This document shows, piece by piece, positions 46,801 through 56,943 of a stretch of 64,000 nt of DNA (positions within the stretch are counted from its first letter, which is position 1; every line of letters begins with the position of its first letter). A model generated the notes under the pieces. That model was not told the origin of the DNA. It did not search any database and saw only the letters and a list, made by a program, of their open reading frames with translations. The stretch is from positions 25,566,299-25,630,298 of the forward strand of contig JAMKCF010000003.1 in NCBI GenBank assembly GCA_023634235.1, written 5' to 3'. The position numbers and the translations under genes are program-made. This stretch comes from Pisaster brevispinus. Lineage: Eukaryota; Echinodermata; Asteroidea; Forcipulatida; Asteriidae.

Positions 46801-49800
46801 AATTGCAGTAAGACACCTTGAAAGAAGGCTACCGTCTCCCGTGACCGAGAGCAGCCTACTCGCACAGGCCGTCACCCGTGACACATTGCAGAACGCCACT
46901 ATGCAGCTTCAGGCTGAGCGAAGACTACTCACACCCAAGACCAGCAGCAGCATACTTGCACACGACATTACGATTAATACCATACAGAATGCTGTTACAC
47001 AGATTACTGAGGACGAGGTAACACAGCCACGTAAACCAAGTAGCAGCCAGTTGGCCCAAGCCATCGCCGATGATGTTCTCAAGACAGCTAAAGAGCAACT
47101 GCGGACGGAACAAAGAGCCAGCAGCAGGTGCAAATCTCGTGGTTCTCGCTCGTCAAGCCCGTTCTCTCCCGAGCCTGCCCGGAGCGCTATGAACCAAACG
47201 TCCCCACAGCCAATGCAGAGAAGTCTCAAGGCAAGGGCAGTCGTCTCGGATATAATAAAGAGGACCGCCACTGGCACGGAATCCCCTTCGCCAACAGAGG
47301 GCGGCCTAAAAACACCCCCTCCTTCACCAGCAAGTCACAATGCACAGCCATTGAAAGATCCTACGTTTGACACGGAAGACAATGTTCCATTTGGAAGTGA
47401 ACCAAGAACAGAGGTTTGTGAATAAGGTTAAAGTAATCGCTAATAATTTATATCTTCATTAAACACTATCTGCAATTATTTAATAATATAATTATATAAT
47501 AGATATTTCTGGTAATGAAACCAAGGATGTCTCATATGTGAACTTAATCTTACAAGCCTGAAGAAACCTGTGTTAAACAAGGGTGCTTGCTATGTAACCC
47601 AGAAACACCGGGGTTAACCCCTATTCCAAGACAGTGTTCTGTTTTTTTGTAACGTGCACTATCAACCCTCTGGTACACTGAACCTACGGCTTAACGTCCC
47701 GTCTGAAGGATGACGCAGTTATGGTACAGTATCTTGCTCAAGGACACTAGTGCCACGACTCGAACTCACACTCTGCCGATCAGCAGCTTGAGTCCAGTGC
47801 TCTTAACCGCTCGGCCATCACACGCCACAAACGGCCGTATAACAACGGCCTTATAACCTTATAGAACTATAAATGTTTCAAACTTTCACCCTTTACCTTT
47901 TAGGGAGTAGATGTTCATGTACAGGCTCAGATTGTGGTCAAGTTAGTATTCAGTAGTGTTCTCGCTTATCTAAACCAAGCAAGGGAGTATCCACGCGATG
48001 AAGCAACGATTCAACTGAGTCAGAGCGAAGGAAAAGTTCACGACGGTCACGATGTGCATCTTCACCGAAGCAGTATTCTCTTGGCCACTGTGAACGATGT
48101 GTTCCGGGAAAGCGAAATGGACCTGATGCATGACCACAATGAAGGAAGCGAGAGCGACGAGAGCGACATGGACGGAGAGGACGATGGAGAGGATGATATC
48201 ATCGGTCTTGTAGAAAACGAGATCATAGCCGAGGAAGAGAGCGTCCATTCCCTAGCTGAATGCCTAGAGGGTTTGCCGGTCGAGGGGTTAACATCCGTGG
48301 TTAAGAAGAACCAGGAGAAGACAGTCTTCGAAGGGGCTGTCATTCCACGAGAAGGAGCCCACGACGAATCCGTGACGGAGAAGGTATTGTCAGTGGAAGA
48401 GCTATACGCAGACAAATCAGGACATCTCGTTCACGACATCAGCAATAAGTCTCTCCACAAAGTTGCAGAGAGTGGGGAGTACTCCGAAGACGGTGGTCGA
48501 GAGGAGGCAGAAGCCAAGAGCCACCACTTCAGCAGCATCGTTCCAGTCTACCATAATCATCCTCTGAATCTAGACGAGGAGATCATCTCGCATAATCTCT
48601 CCGCCATCTCCATGAAAGCTGACAGCCACAGGAAGGTGCCGTCGGCCTACTCAGCAAACAGCCGCAACTCCTTCCGGAATATGTTCCGACCTGACATGAC
48701 CTTCTGCCAGGGCTCTGCAAAGTGTCTCAAGGATACCCTCGTGCAGGAGCTGTCCCATCCCCACGACGATGAGCATGACCACATCTACGGTGTCCTCGAT
48801 CAGCCAAATGTGGATATCACAGAACACCACTCAGACGAAGAATTCATCGGCGTCGAGGACACCGGAGGAGTATGTTATTTACCTCAAAGGAAAGCATATA
48901 AGGTAGATTTTTCATGGCTCTAAAAGATACAGGGCAAATTCATTTAGTATTATTCTACCAAAAAAGGAATACCAATTGATGTTACAATTTTCAAAGTTAA
49001 TGTCGAGGCACGGGAAGGAGGCCGGCCCTCTATCTAAAACGAATTTGACCAAAATACTACAGCAAAATTCATACAATGACGTCTAAATTATAAAATGATT
49101 GCCTGCACTTGAATTTAATTGAATCTTTCAATCAATAGCACTCAATACAAATAGCACAACATTTCACTTATGTGAAGGGCAAACGGTCACACGAGGATGG
49201 CTATACATACACACATACAAGTTTCCACAACAGATTCAACTAACCCTAAAAGTTACAATATTTCTCCGATAAAAAGGTGATTTAAACACAAAACAATACT
49301 CACAGAGAGTTCTAGGACATTATCCCTCCCAATTAAAAAGTATTTGGAGCATGGCCCATGCTCCCTTCTAAATAGAGAGAAATATCGATAGAAAAAAATG
49401 TGTTCTCTTTTCCTTAGAGCTAAAATGGAAAAGAGAAAGGTCCAAGGGTCACGGACACAAACTCTAAGTTTTTACATTATGCAAATAAGAATGTTGCATC
49501 CGGCCAAATGAAGACGTACTTGCGTTCACCACATTAATTCCTTATTCCCCCGACACAGGTACACGAAGTCGTAGACGACGTGGTCACTGAGGAACAAGAA
49601 CAAGAAGAACAGAGTAGCACCGCGAGAGCAGGCGAGGAGGACAATCAACCTCATGCATCTCAAGACCACAAAGATACGGTTGCAGGAGGTGACTGCACCT
49701 CACCACAAGAAGACGAAGTTGAGCCCACTGTTCCAGTGTCTCGAGTAAGCACCAGATCAATCCGAAGTGGTAAGTCAAGAGATATCCAGTGTCTCATCGG

Positions 49801-52800
49801 GAGCGAATCCGAATCCAGGAGGGGAGGTAGTAGTCCAGGAGAGGTGGTCTCCCACACTGACACCAAGACTACCGACGAAGAACAGCCGTCCGGGAAGGCG
49901 AGCCATTCCAGGAGCATGATAGAGGCTGTCATTAGCCGCATTAGCAGCATTTTCAGCAGGAAGAATTCTAAAATACACACTGAGTCGAAGGCCAAGAAAG
50001 ATGCGACCGGAGCGAGCAGCAGCAGCACCCATTCCCAAGATCAGTGCAGTGCTCCAAAGACAGAAGGTAGTAAAACTGGAGAAAGCCTCCACATCACGGA
50101 TGTCTCTGCCCAAGACCTCGATACCAACAATCGAGCCAACGTTCTATTCTTGGAAAGAACTGGAACCACCGATGACACATCAGATGCAACACCAGACACC
50201 AAAGGTGACAAAGAAAACCCTAAAATATCCAAGCATCAAGCAGAAGACATAGAAAAAACAAACTTACAAACTGACGAGAACCAGATGCCCGAAAAGAAAG
50301 TCGAACAAGGAGAGATCAATTTCGCACAATCAGAAGCAAAGGAACAGGAAAACCCACCTTTTAGTGAACTCACTCTCCCAGAAAAAGTTGACGAAGCGCC
50401 AGCAACTCTGACGTCTAAGAACGATAAGAGCATAGCGAAGACAAAAGTCAATTCGAAAGTGGAAATAGAAGCCACTCAAGACAAAGAGAACACCGTAGAG
50501 CCAGGACAAACCAAAAGCAAGGCTCGGCCAAAGATAGACGACGAATCAGCAACAACGACTTTCACAGCACTCAAAGCCAAGGTCAAACCGACTTTGACTC
50601 GAAACAAAAGCAGTTTCGAAAAGAGGCAGCGAGGCAAGAAGAAAAAGTCGAAGCCTGGCAGTGACGTAAGCATAATTTCCAATAGTTATAGTGTGTATTT
50701 TTGCTGCTTTTAAGCAACTCTAAAATATTGGGCCCAGTTGTACAAAGAAGAAACCGGTGCACCCAATGCCTGGAAGGTATGGTACTTTGTTGCAGTCTGC
50801 GGTACCAGTATAAAAATATTATTATTTATTTGTCATCATACGCATAAAAATACAAAACAGAAAACATACAATACAAGAGTCACCAACTGAGGACCAAAAT
50901 TTAAAATTTTGCTCTCCATAGTGTCCTGTAGACCGTGCAAGTCTTGCGCGTATTTGAACATTTTTTAAGGACCACTTTAGGTCCCAAGCACATTCATCCT
51001 TTATGTGCCATGAATGTTCGCGTTAATTAATGTTATTGGATACGAGGAACATGACCAAGATGGTGGTGGTATGATAATGGTCTATTGTCTCTGTTGTTTT
51101 ATATTCTGACGTAAAGTTTTTTTTTACCGATATGCCTATCAATATATGCATATCAATAACTCTTTGAGGGTGTCGTTGTGTAGGTTAATAAACATTGTTC
51201 TTTCTTACAGCCTTGTATTAAAAGAACCACATCCGGTAAAAGTGTAAAAACGAGGCCGTTTTTGTCACTGACACGGACTCTTTCGAGATCGTCAACTAAA
51301 TCGTCATCGCCTCTTGACGGCTTTCGTCGTCAGCAAAGCCCAAGAAAATCACCAATTTCTCCCAGACCAAAGGAAAGTATCTCATCGAAACCGTCGGAAA
51401 GGCATTCTCAAAACGGCGGCAGAAAAAACCCGATTGGCCACGCTAAGATACCGTCCACGACGAAACCAACAGCTGATACATCTGAGACTTCCACAGTGAA
51501 ACAGCCATCAGCTGATACAATCATGTCGACCACTAGGAAAAAGTCGTCAGCTCATGAGTCCTCTAAGCCAATAATAACAAAGCAGCGTTCAGCAGAGTCA
51601 TCCGCACCTACCATAATAAAGCAACGCTCTCAGGTTAGCAAGCCCCCGTCGACAGGGTCGGTCCGCCTGATCAAGGTCAACCCGGCCCCATCGATGTCCA
51701 GCCGATCAGGAAAGAACTCGACGGGCTCTTTGAAAAAAATATCAGGCCACACCTCGGGAGGATCTGTTCGACTTATCAATGTATCACCCGCTGCCTCAAC
51801 AGCCATCGGGCCCCGTAGGACGTCTCAACAATCCACTGGGTCTGGTGTTAATACTTCTCCCGTGCCGTCTCCCAGTGCGACATCGGGTAGAGTTCAGAGA
51901 GTGCAGAGTAGAACTGCATCTTCAAGACCACCATCTGGTGGAAATACTGACAGCAACGAGAAAACTGTCCGCTCAGAATCATCCTCCCACCAGAAGCAAG
52001 AGGAAGTTCATAAATCGCCAGTTACCCAAGCTGTTGCAAAACAAACTTCTGCTGGGTCATTTGTCCCAATCCACACTCCAACAGAGATTTCAAAAGATCA
52101 TATAGTATCTGCAGTGTCCTCCGGTTTCATTGAGGTCTCATCGGATCTCGGCGCACCAGCTGACTCAATAGATCAAGCTGTCAGGCAGGATCTGCAACAA
52201 GTCGAGGCGATCCACGGAAGTCGACCTGACGATGAGAGTGGTCTTAAAGAAGCGCCAAGTACCGATGAGGAAAAGAAACCAGTTGCCTCTAATGACAAAA
52301 CGGAAGTTCAGTCAGAAGCTTGTACCGAAAATCAGCCCCAAGAACTAGGGGGTGCCATACAAGGAAACGATGACACCAGCGGGCAGGCAACGGTTGACGA
52401 CGACCAGGCACCACCTCATTCCGGCCAGACCCAAGAAGACAGACAACAACCAAACAACGAGGTCCCCGATAGTCAGGCTGCAGTGGTTGCCCGCCGATCA
52501 AAGAGTGTAATATCCGCTGTTATTGACCGACTGAGCAGAATGTTCTCCAGGCCGTCTCAGGGGAGTCGAACCACCGGCAAGGGAGGTCGCCCACACAGCG
52601 AAGCAACAATGGCTGCAGTGAGTACAGCTGTGAAATCAGACTACGTCCTACAACAAGGTGAAGGGGGACTACAACAGAGTAAGTCAACTGGCACGTTGCC
52701 AACCACGCAGGGTTTGGCGACCGAACCTGGACAGACTGCAAAAAAGAAACGAAAGCACAAACATAAAGGAGTAAGTTTGTTTGTCTCCCTTGTTCTGGCT

Positions 52801-53457
52801 CATCGAAACTATTCAATGATCGTTATAATGTCATGAATGGACCATTTATTTTCAGTGAGAAGAGTTTACCGGCCACCAATTATGTAATAAAAATGGTTTT
52901 GTTTGTTTCACCCTCGAGCAGAAAAATACTTCTTCGAGTGAGGGCAGTAGTAAGACCAACGCTCAGGTCAGGTATGTACATGTATTTTGGAATAACAACA
53001 AATCCAATTTCAAATGTGTCAAATCTCAAAATGTTCAACTAGAGGTTTCCTATTGAGACCTAGCCAAATAGCATGGTCGATCCTTTAACTTAGAACAATT
53101 CCATCGTGGACCGTCTCTTTAAAAATGCTCTATTTTGACTGTTTATCCATCTTCATTGTTTCCATGGTTTTTATTTTATCACTGGTTATATAAACATTAT
53201 AATTTGGACCAATTTGCATTCTCTTTCCTTGTCATAGTGAAAACAACTTTTCAGTCCCGCCTAACTCTTCCGCTTCGGACGCAAACTCCTCGGCCAATGT
53301 TAAACCGGCCAACACGGCCCAAATCTCGACCGTGAATTCGACGAACCTACCCCCGGTGGAGGCCGTCGAGACAACGGCCCAGCCCTCCGCTGAAGGTCAG
53401 GTGATTTCACCCAAAGATATTATTCCAGACAAGACGTCCCAGGGACAACAAGTTTAA
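34437..53457 (+). CDS. FSIP2: FSIP2-like protein (fibrous sheath interacting protein 2), 16 exons
   Basis: Sixteen exons join in frame from ATG 34437 to TAA 53457, about 2379 residues: 34437-34673, 35480-35638, 36468-36557, 37797-37930, 39032-39173, 40910-41020, 41668-41815, 42600-42731, 43764-43906, 44803-44962, 45633-47413, 47904-48869, 49559-50665, 51211-52770, 52922-52971, 53238-53457. All junctions are GT/AG and phases agree. The N-terminus carries the FSIP2 signature: YSKLPMIPAPKGK, YTTGLGEKL, QYRCLHDPHLKTHY, then VVCTLKEFNEYHQYL. Residues about 160-400 are charged coiled coil. Exon 11 holds an array of amphipathic helices (residues about 650-980). The last third is Ser/Lys/Glu-rich and disordered. 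Human FSIP2, much longer, binds AKAP4 in the sperm fibrous sheath, and its loss causes flagellar defects. The name rests on recall of the family, not a search; later exons are supported by frame continuity. Confidence 0.87.
36612..36790. mobile_element. Penelope-like terminus with hammerhead-like core, in FSIP2-like intron 3
   Basis: The reverse complement of 36735-36775 reads CTGAAGA, then CGAGCAG and CTGTTCG as a 7-bp stem, then AAACGTC. This is the CUGANGA...GAAA layout of hammerhead ribozymes found in Penelope-like elements. ATGCCGG occurs on both sides as a direct repeat. No reverse transcriptase sequence is nearby. Confidence 0.4.
38104..38232. mobile_element. Harbinger-like hairpin MITE (129 bp)
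   Basis: The ends GGCTGTGTCTGAAACGGC and GCCGTTTCGGACACGGCC are inverted. Pairing extends inward through AGCTACGGCTAGATC / GATCTAGCTGTAGCT to the centre. Flanking TTA on both sides and GGCC-rich ends are typical of PIF/Harbinger elements. It lies in intron 4 of the FSIP2-like gene. Confidence 0.8.
38498..38966. mobile_element. MITE (GGGACGCTAGATGGCAGCAG termini) hosting a nested hAT MITE
   Basis: GGACGCTAGATGGCAGCAGA and TCTGCTGCCACCTAGCGTTC are the inverted ends; the pairing continues through the GGTAAAT/ATTTAC blocks. A related half copy is at 41947-42030. The interior is interrupted by the 341-bp element at 38567-38907. Confidence 0.75.
38567..38907. mobile_element. Non-autonomous hAT element with an 8-bp target duplication
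   Basis: The termini CAAGGGCGTCGA and TCGACGCCCTTG are exact 12-bp inverted repeats. CTCAGAAT stands on both sides (38559-38566 and 38908-38915), the 8-bp duplication of hAT transposition. Inside is a short direct repeat, GAGGGGACAGCATATCAG, twice near 38580-38645. Confidence 0.88.
40240..40866 (+). mobile_element. Decayed 3' end of an RTE-type LINE with (GAT)n tail
   Basis: Across shifting frames the pattern of an RTE reverse transcriptase C-terminus can be read: TYGVETWTTTK near 40400, then KEIKGRWARHVSR near 40570-40610. GKRQY / RGRQKRRW-like basic blocks and a W...A.GKWKFYGEGFV end follow near 40770. The element closes with TTTGATGATGATGAT repeats, the usual RTE tail. Stops and frameshifts make it dead. 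It lies in intron 5 of the FSIP2-like gene, 44 bp before exon 6. Confidence 0.6.
41947..42040. mobile_element. Partial copy of the 38498-38966 MITE
   Basis: GGGGACACTAGGTGGCAGTA followed by AGGTAAATCC and CTCAGAATTAAG matches the left half of the outer MITE. This copy lacks the hAT insertion and so gives the empty-site sequence. Confidence 0.6.
42051..42362. mobile_element. MITE with TATAGACCTTTC termini
   Basis: TATAGACCTTTC at the left pairs with GGAAAGGTCTAT at the right; about 310 bp, no ORF. It abuts the next MITE at 42361. Confidence 0.55.
42361..42543. mobile_element. MITE with TTGAGAGAGTTGCGACA termini
   Basis: TTGAGAGAGTTGCGACA and TGTCGCAACTCTCTCAA are perfect 17-bp inverted ends. 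The element ends about 57 bp before FSIP2-like exon 8, close to the branch-point region. Confidence 0.75.
43339..43477. mobile_element. Hairpin MITE, family G, copy 2 (139 bp)
   Basis: Same length, termini and TA flanks as 33870-34008; differences are a few single bases (for example CTCACGCG versus CTCGCGCG). Confidence 0.85.
43489..43646. mobile_element. MITE with TAGACCCCTTGCA termini
   Basis: TAGACCCCTTGCA and TGCAAGGGGGTCTA are inverted ends, with further matching of GATGTCAAAG and CATCAAAGATGG inward. It is placed eleven bases after the family G copy. Confidence 0.7.
45870..47270 (+). repeat. Array of amphipathic-helix repeats within FSIP2-like exon 11 (AKAP-like)
   Basis: Eleven units of 28-36 residues run from about 46130 to 47110, each starting SS(S/I/L)LA and continuing as LAxxVVxDAIxxVxxQL. 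Examples are FLARAVVSDALRNVVREL, ILAEEVVWDAIRSVTSQL, VVAERVVSDAIREAARQL, IIAEAVAADAIKNVMNQL and QLAQAIADDVLKTAKEQL. Degenerate units flank them: ARLVVSTILNRA near 45875 and ARAVVSDIIKRT near 47230. Small or hydrophobic residues at i, i+3, i+4, i+7, i+8 and i+11 are the pattern of helices that dock the protein kinase A regulatory dimer. Several units meet it fully; others have Thr at one position. The repeats differ at DNA level, so they are selected as protein. PKA binding is inference. Confidence 0.8.
47690..47830 (-). mobile_element. tRNA-Leu-derived SINE, partial, in FSIP2-like intron 11
   Basis: The reverse complement starts GTGATGGCCGAGCGGTTAAG, has GAGTTCGAGTCGTGGCAC as B-box, and continues into the SINE body CCTTGAGCAAGATACTG. 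The tail is missing. It ends about 70 bp before exon 12. Confidence 0.8.
50931..50990. mobile_element. Hairpin MITE, family G, broken third copy
   Basis: GACCGTGCAAGTCTTGCGCG followed by TATTTGAACATTTT and ACCACTTTAGGTCCC corresponds to one arm and part of the loop of the 139-bp element; the other arm is lost or diverged. Confidence 0.6.
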
Positions 53458-53509
53458 TACAAAAACAAGGCTTGCCAACAATTTAGATCAGACGGGGGCA
53501 ATTTAGAAC

Positions 53510-53515
53510 AATAAA
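53510..53515 (+). terminator. Polyadenylation signal for the FSIP2-like gene
   Basis: AATAAA lies 53 bases after the stop codon, followed by AG and a T-rich stretch. This supports the short last exon as the true 3' end. Confidence 0.65.
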
Positions 53516-53787
53516 AAAAGTTTTTCAAAATGTTGTACTTTTAATTATTTGTTGTCAGATAAAAACATATAGTTTAGTAAAGGTCGTAAATATAAGTTTA
53601 AAATTGTTTTGTTCGAATAGCTGCGGTACGATGGGAAAAAAATCCTTAAAAAATGTTGATGAAATAAATGCAATGTCGCCCTCTGTTGATGTTGAAGGTT
53701 TTGATTTGTATATCTGTTTGGAGAAACAGTAATTAAAATATTCATAAAAATTCAAGCAACGTTGTTTATTTTCTGCAAATTACGAGT

Positions 53788-53960
53788 GCCCTATTTCATA
53801 GAGCTGCTTCAAGCAAAAATACTACTAACGAATGTTCTACTAAGCAAAACAAAGCAGGACATCAGTTACAAATTGCACATGTGAAATGGTATTTTGACTG
53901 GTGACCGGTAAGCAAGAGCTACTTTTTGTGCTCAGTTACACCACTCTGTGAAATTGGACC
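53788..53960. mobile_element. MITE, family B, short copy
   Basis: GCCCTATTTCATAGAGCTGC at the left and CTCTGTGAAATTGGACC at the right match family B termini. Confidence 0.65.
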
Positions 53961-54923
53961 ATGTAGAATTAGGTTACCTACAAAAACAAATTAAAAGATA
54001 ATTTCATTTCATTTCGTGTAGTAAGTCTTGCTTGTATATATTATTCCACGCTATTATTTTCATGTTGAAATTTATTGTAGGAAGTGGTTAGAGTATTTTG
54101 CTTCTTGTGGACTCAAACAATATCTAACTACGAATAATATTCTCGGCCGGTTGATACATGATGATATTGTTAAGAGTTAAACAAATTAATTGATTTGCAG
54201 GTATCTTGTTGAAACACGAAATGAATGAAAACTGAGGACGGACTTGATCAAAACGTTTCTGAATTCAGCACCAGTGTCAAAATAATGTATTCGGTCGTCG
54301 CTAGATTGAGCTTGCATTACCAATAAAAGTTTAATTTCAGTTGTAAAAAAGGTCTTTTTATTTTGTTATTTATTTTAATGTTTCAATTGGTAAACGGGAA
54401 GGGGTGATTTCCTACCAGTTCCGAACGTTTGGTGAAGTATGTTCCACTAAAGCCTCGCTCGCAGCAATGTTCTTTTCACAATGTTTCGGTGGTTTCAATA
54501 TCCCGATTTTGCTCGCAACTTGTTGTGGTGTTTTGTGATTGTTTGCTTTGATCGTGACGACACATCCTCTTTACATTTAGTTGTTTTTTGGTGTAAATAT
54601 GCTAACCACAAAGTTGGATCAGACACTTGAACACTGATAGCGCACTTGGGTTTCTTACTTATATTCCAGCCTAACGATTATAATTTGAGCTCTACCGCTG
54701 CATTAAAAGCTCAATGCACCTTAATGTAGATTTAGTGTAGAGTATACTTCCTCATACTTGCTGGGATAACGCACCCTTATAAGGTTGGATATAAGAAAAG
54801 ACTGAAGAAACAAACTTTGTTAAGCTTGGTTCTGGTCCAGTGCTCGACAAAGAAATTGCAAGAGGTTGTAGACAGCTGCAAAGAGAATGAATTAACGTTT
54901 TCGGTGTGAGCCAAACATTTAGT
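53961..54923. other. Spacer between FSIP2-like and the first fibrinogen-related gene
   Basis: AT-rich spacer without exons. GGTTGGATATAAGAAAAG near 54784 could hold a weak TATA element for the downstream gene, but no start site can be fixed. Confidence 0.35.
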
Positions 54924-55089
54924 AATCCGTTCGAACGAATTAATAATCAGTTCGCACGGTTTAGTAGTTCGTTCGAACGAATTAGTAATCCGTTCCCACG
55001 GTTAACTAATTCGTTCGAACGAATTACTAATGTGTTCGAACGGATTAATAAACCGTGGGAACGGATTGCTTATTCGTTCGAACGGATTA
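54924..55089 (+). repeat. Array of eight 21-bp palindromic units upstream of the first fibrinogen-related gene
   Basis: Units such as AATCCGTTCGAACGAATTAAT and AGTTCGTTCGAACGAATTAGT repeat exactly every 21 bp. Most centre on the perfect palindrome CGTTCGAACG; the others carry GTTCGCACGG or GTTCCCACGG. The array ends about 127 bp before the ATG at 55217, so it may lie in the promoter or 5' leader. Because unit and palindrome are in phase, both strands read as NPFERIS-type heptapeptides. This is probably a by-product of symmetry, not a protein. Confidence 0.9.
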
Positions 55090-55216
55090 GCCCCTGCATA
55101 TTTTTTTTCTTCCACGGTCCCTTCCCGGGCTCCGTAGTTTCGCAAGGATAAGCTGTCTTGTCTGAAAGTACGAGACTGCACAGAGTAACATTTGTGGTTA
55201 TCAGTTTGACTTGAAA

Positions 55217-56689
55217 ATGGACCCAGCATGTATAAAAATTACCGTGTTGGTCTTCGTAGCCGTGTTTGCGATGAGAGCAAGATCCCAAACTGAGCATAGC
55301 ATTGGCTCATATACAACAAGCGAGACTGAACGATGTGTGTGCCAGCCACACGTCACCATCAACCCGCCCGTTTGCGGACGCTCCGTTCACGTGAACTCCG
55401 GTACCGGCTGCAACTGTACGACCGTCCAGGAATCGGTTTCCTCTGAGCTACGGGACATGAAGCGACAGTTAGAAACACTGCATTCAGCAGTTAATTCCAT
55501 AGTTAGATTGATAAAAGGTAAAGTAACATAATTTACCAAGAGAAAACTGTCTTCTTCTTTTGTCTTTCTTTTTTTGAAACTTCATACTTGAAACTTAGCA
55601 CATTCGTAGATTTGGCTTTTAGAACCCTTGTCATTACTTTTGACACTCAGACGTGCTTATGACGATCAAGTTTCAACTTTGATGATGCCATTGAGCTGTT
55701 GTCTTTCGACAGAACATTTGGGGAAAAATGTGTTCGCCGCCAAATGTTCAGTCAAAAATGTATATATATATAAAATTAAAAAAAAGTTTTAAAATACCGT
55801 GTTCCCTGATGCTGGTACAAGTGGTATTCGGTGGAGAATACTAGTTGTAGTAAATTCAGAGGTTGCAGAATCACATCCTGCAGTTAGGGAAAATGATAGG
55901 TGTAGTTCTGATGATGAACTCTGGAGTAATTCATTTGCAATATTCTGTTGAAATTCTCTTGGATAGGATTGGGAGGAAATAAATAAAACAAATTTATTTG
56001 AAGTAATATTACATCTGCGGGAAGAAAAAGCTATGTTTTGTTGTGTACAGGTGCCCTTTTTAGTGATTGCTCTGAGATTCTTGCGAGGGGTGCATCGATC
56101 AGTGGTGTGTACACGGTTCAACCTCTAGACTCTGGTGAGGCTTTCCAGGTGTATTGTGATATGGACACAGACGGTGGTGGATGGACGGTAAGATAACACG
56201 CTAGTGTATGAATGAGAGAACTCATCTCTAAGAGTGAATGTTTGTAAGACCAGGGGTTGATTTCACAAAACCCATCCTAACTTAGGACTAGTCCTAGGCA
56301 ATGCTAGGAGATACGACTAGTCCTAAGTTAAGACCAGTTACTGGTCCTAACTTCAGATAAGACTAGTCTTATCTCTTTGTGAAATCGACCCCAGGGTATT
56401 CAAACAAAAAACACGTTTCTTTGACAGGTTTTCCAGCGGCGCCAGGACGGCAGTGTGGATTTCTACTTGAACTTTGCCAACTACAGCCGGGGCTTTGGGA
56501 ATCTAGAGGGAGAGTTTTGGCTCGGAAATGACAACTTGCACCGTCTGACCGCTCAGGGCGAGTACGAAATCCGCATAGATCTATCGGATTTCGAAAACGA
56601 ATCCAGGTATGCTGTCTATGACTCGTTCAGCATCGCCGTTGTGAGTGACAACTACAGGCTGACTTTGGGAAGTTACTCAGGAACTGCAG
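55217..56689 (+). CDS. Secreted fibrinogen-related protein 1, three exons, C-terminal exon missing
   Basis: Exons 55217-55517, 56051-56187 and 56428-56689 join in frame with GT/AG sites (phases 1, 0, 1), giving about 233 residues. Exon 1 encodes a signal peptide (KITVLVFVAVFAM), a Cys-rich stretch (CVCQ, VCGR, GCNCT) likely for disulfide-linked oligomers, and a short coiled coil. Exon 2 starts the fibrinogen domain (DCSEILARG, SGVYTVQP, VYCDMDTDGGGWT). Exon 3 has [30 protein letters not shown] and YDSFSIAVVSDNY. The domain should continue with the calcium site and the CA...GAWW segment in a further exon of phase 1. No such plus-strand exon was found before 62 kb. Family members are secreted lectins that bind microbial sugars or acetylated groups. 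The gene may be truncated, or its last exon may have been displaced (see 59357-59605). Confidence 0.85.
56253..56392. mobile_element. MITE, family C, copy 2, in intron 2 of fibrinogen-related gene 1
   Basis: GGGGTTGATTTCACAAA and TTTGTGAAATCGACCCC are inverted ends. The interior is made of TAGGACTAGTCCTA palindromes. It ends 35 bp before exon 3. Confidence 0.75.
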
Positions 56690-56943
56690 GTAATAAATCA
56701 ACATTAATCCCGAAAATTTATTGAGACAAGGAACTTATGTTGCCTTTCTGATTGGTCTTTGTTTTTAAAAATCTTTCCACGGAGTTCCACAGAGAAAATT
56801 AATTCACACCCACGTTTACGATTCAACCTGGGAAGCGGCAGCCACGGGATCACCTTCAGGGGATGCGAATTGTTAAATATTAAATATATATACTAGTGCT
56901 AGGCTTAAAAGCTTCGTGAGTAAATTACACAATATGGACCTAC

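Noticed and set aside
52922..52966. Ending FSIP2-like exon 15 at the first GT (CAG/GTCAGG)
   Set aside because: This would put exon 16 in a frame that starts with a stop codon; the donor five bases later (CAG/GTATGT) restores the frame and matches the consensus better.
54906..55229. ORFs of FERI heptapeptides on both strands
   Set aside because: Explained by the palindromic 21-bp unit being in phase with codons on both strands.
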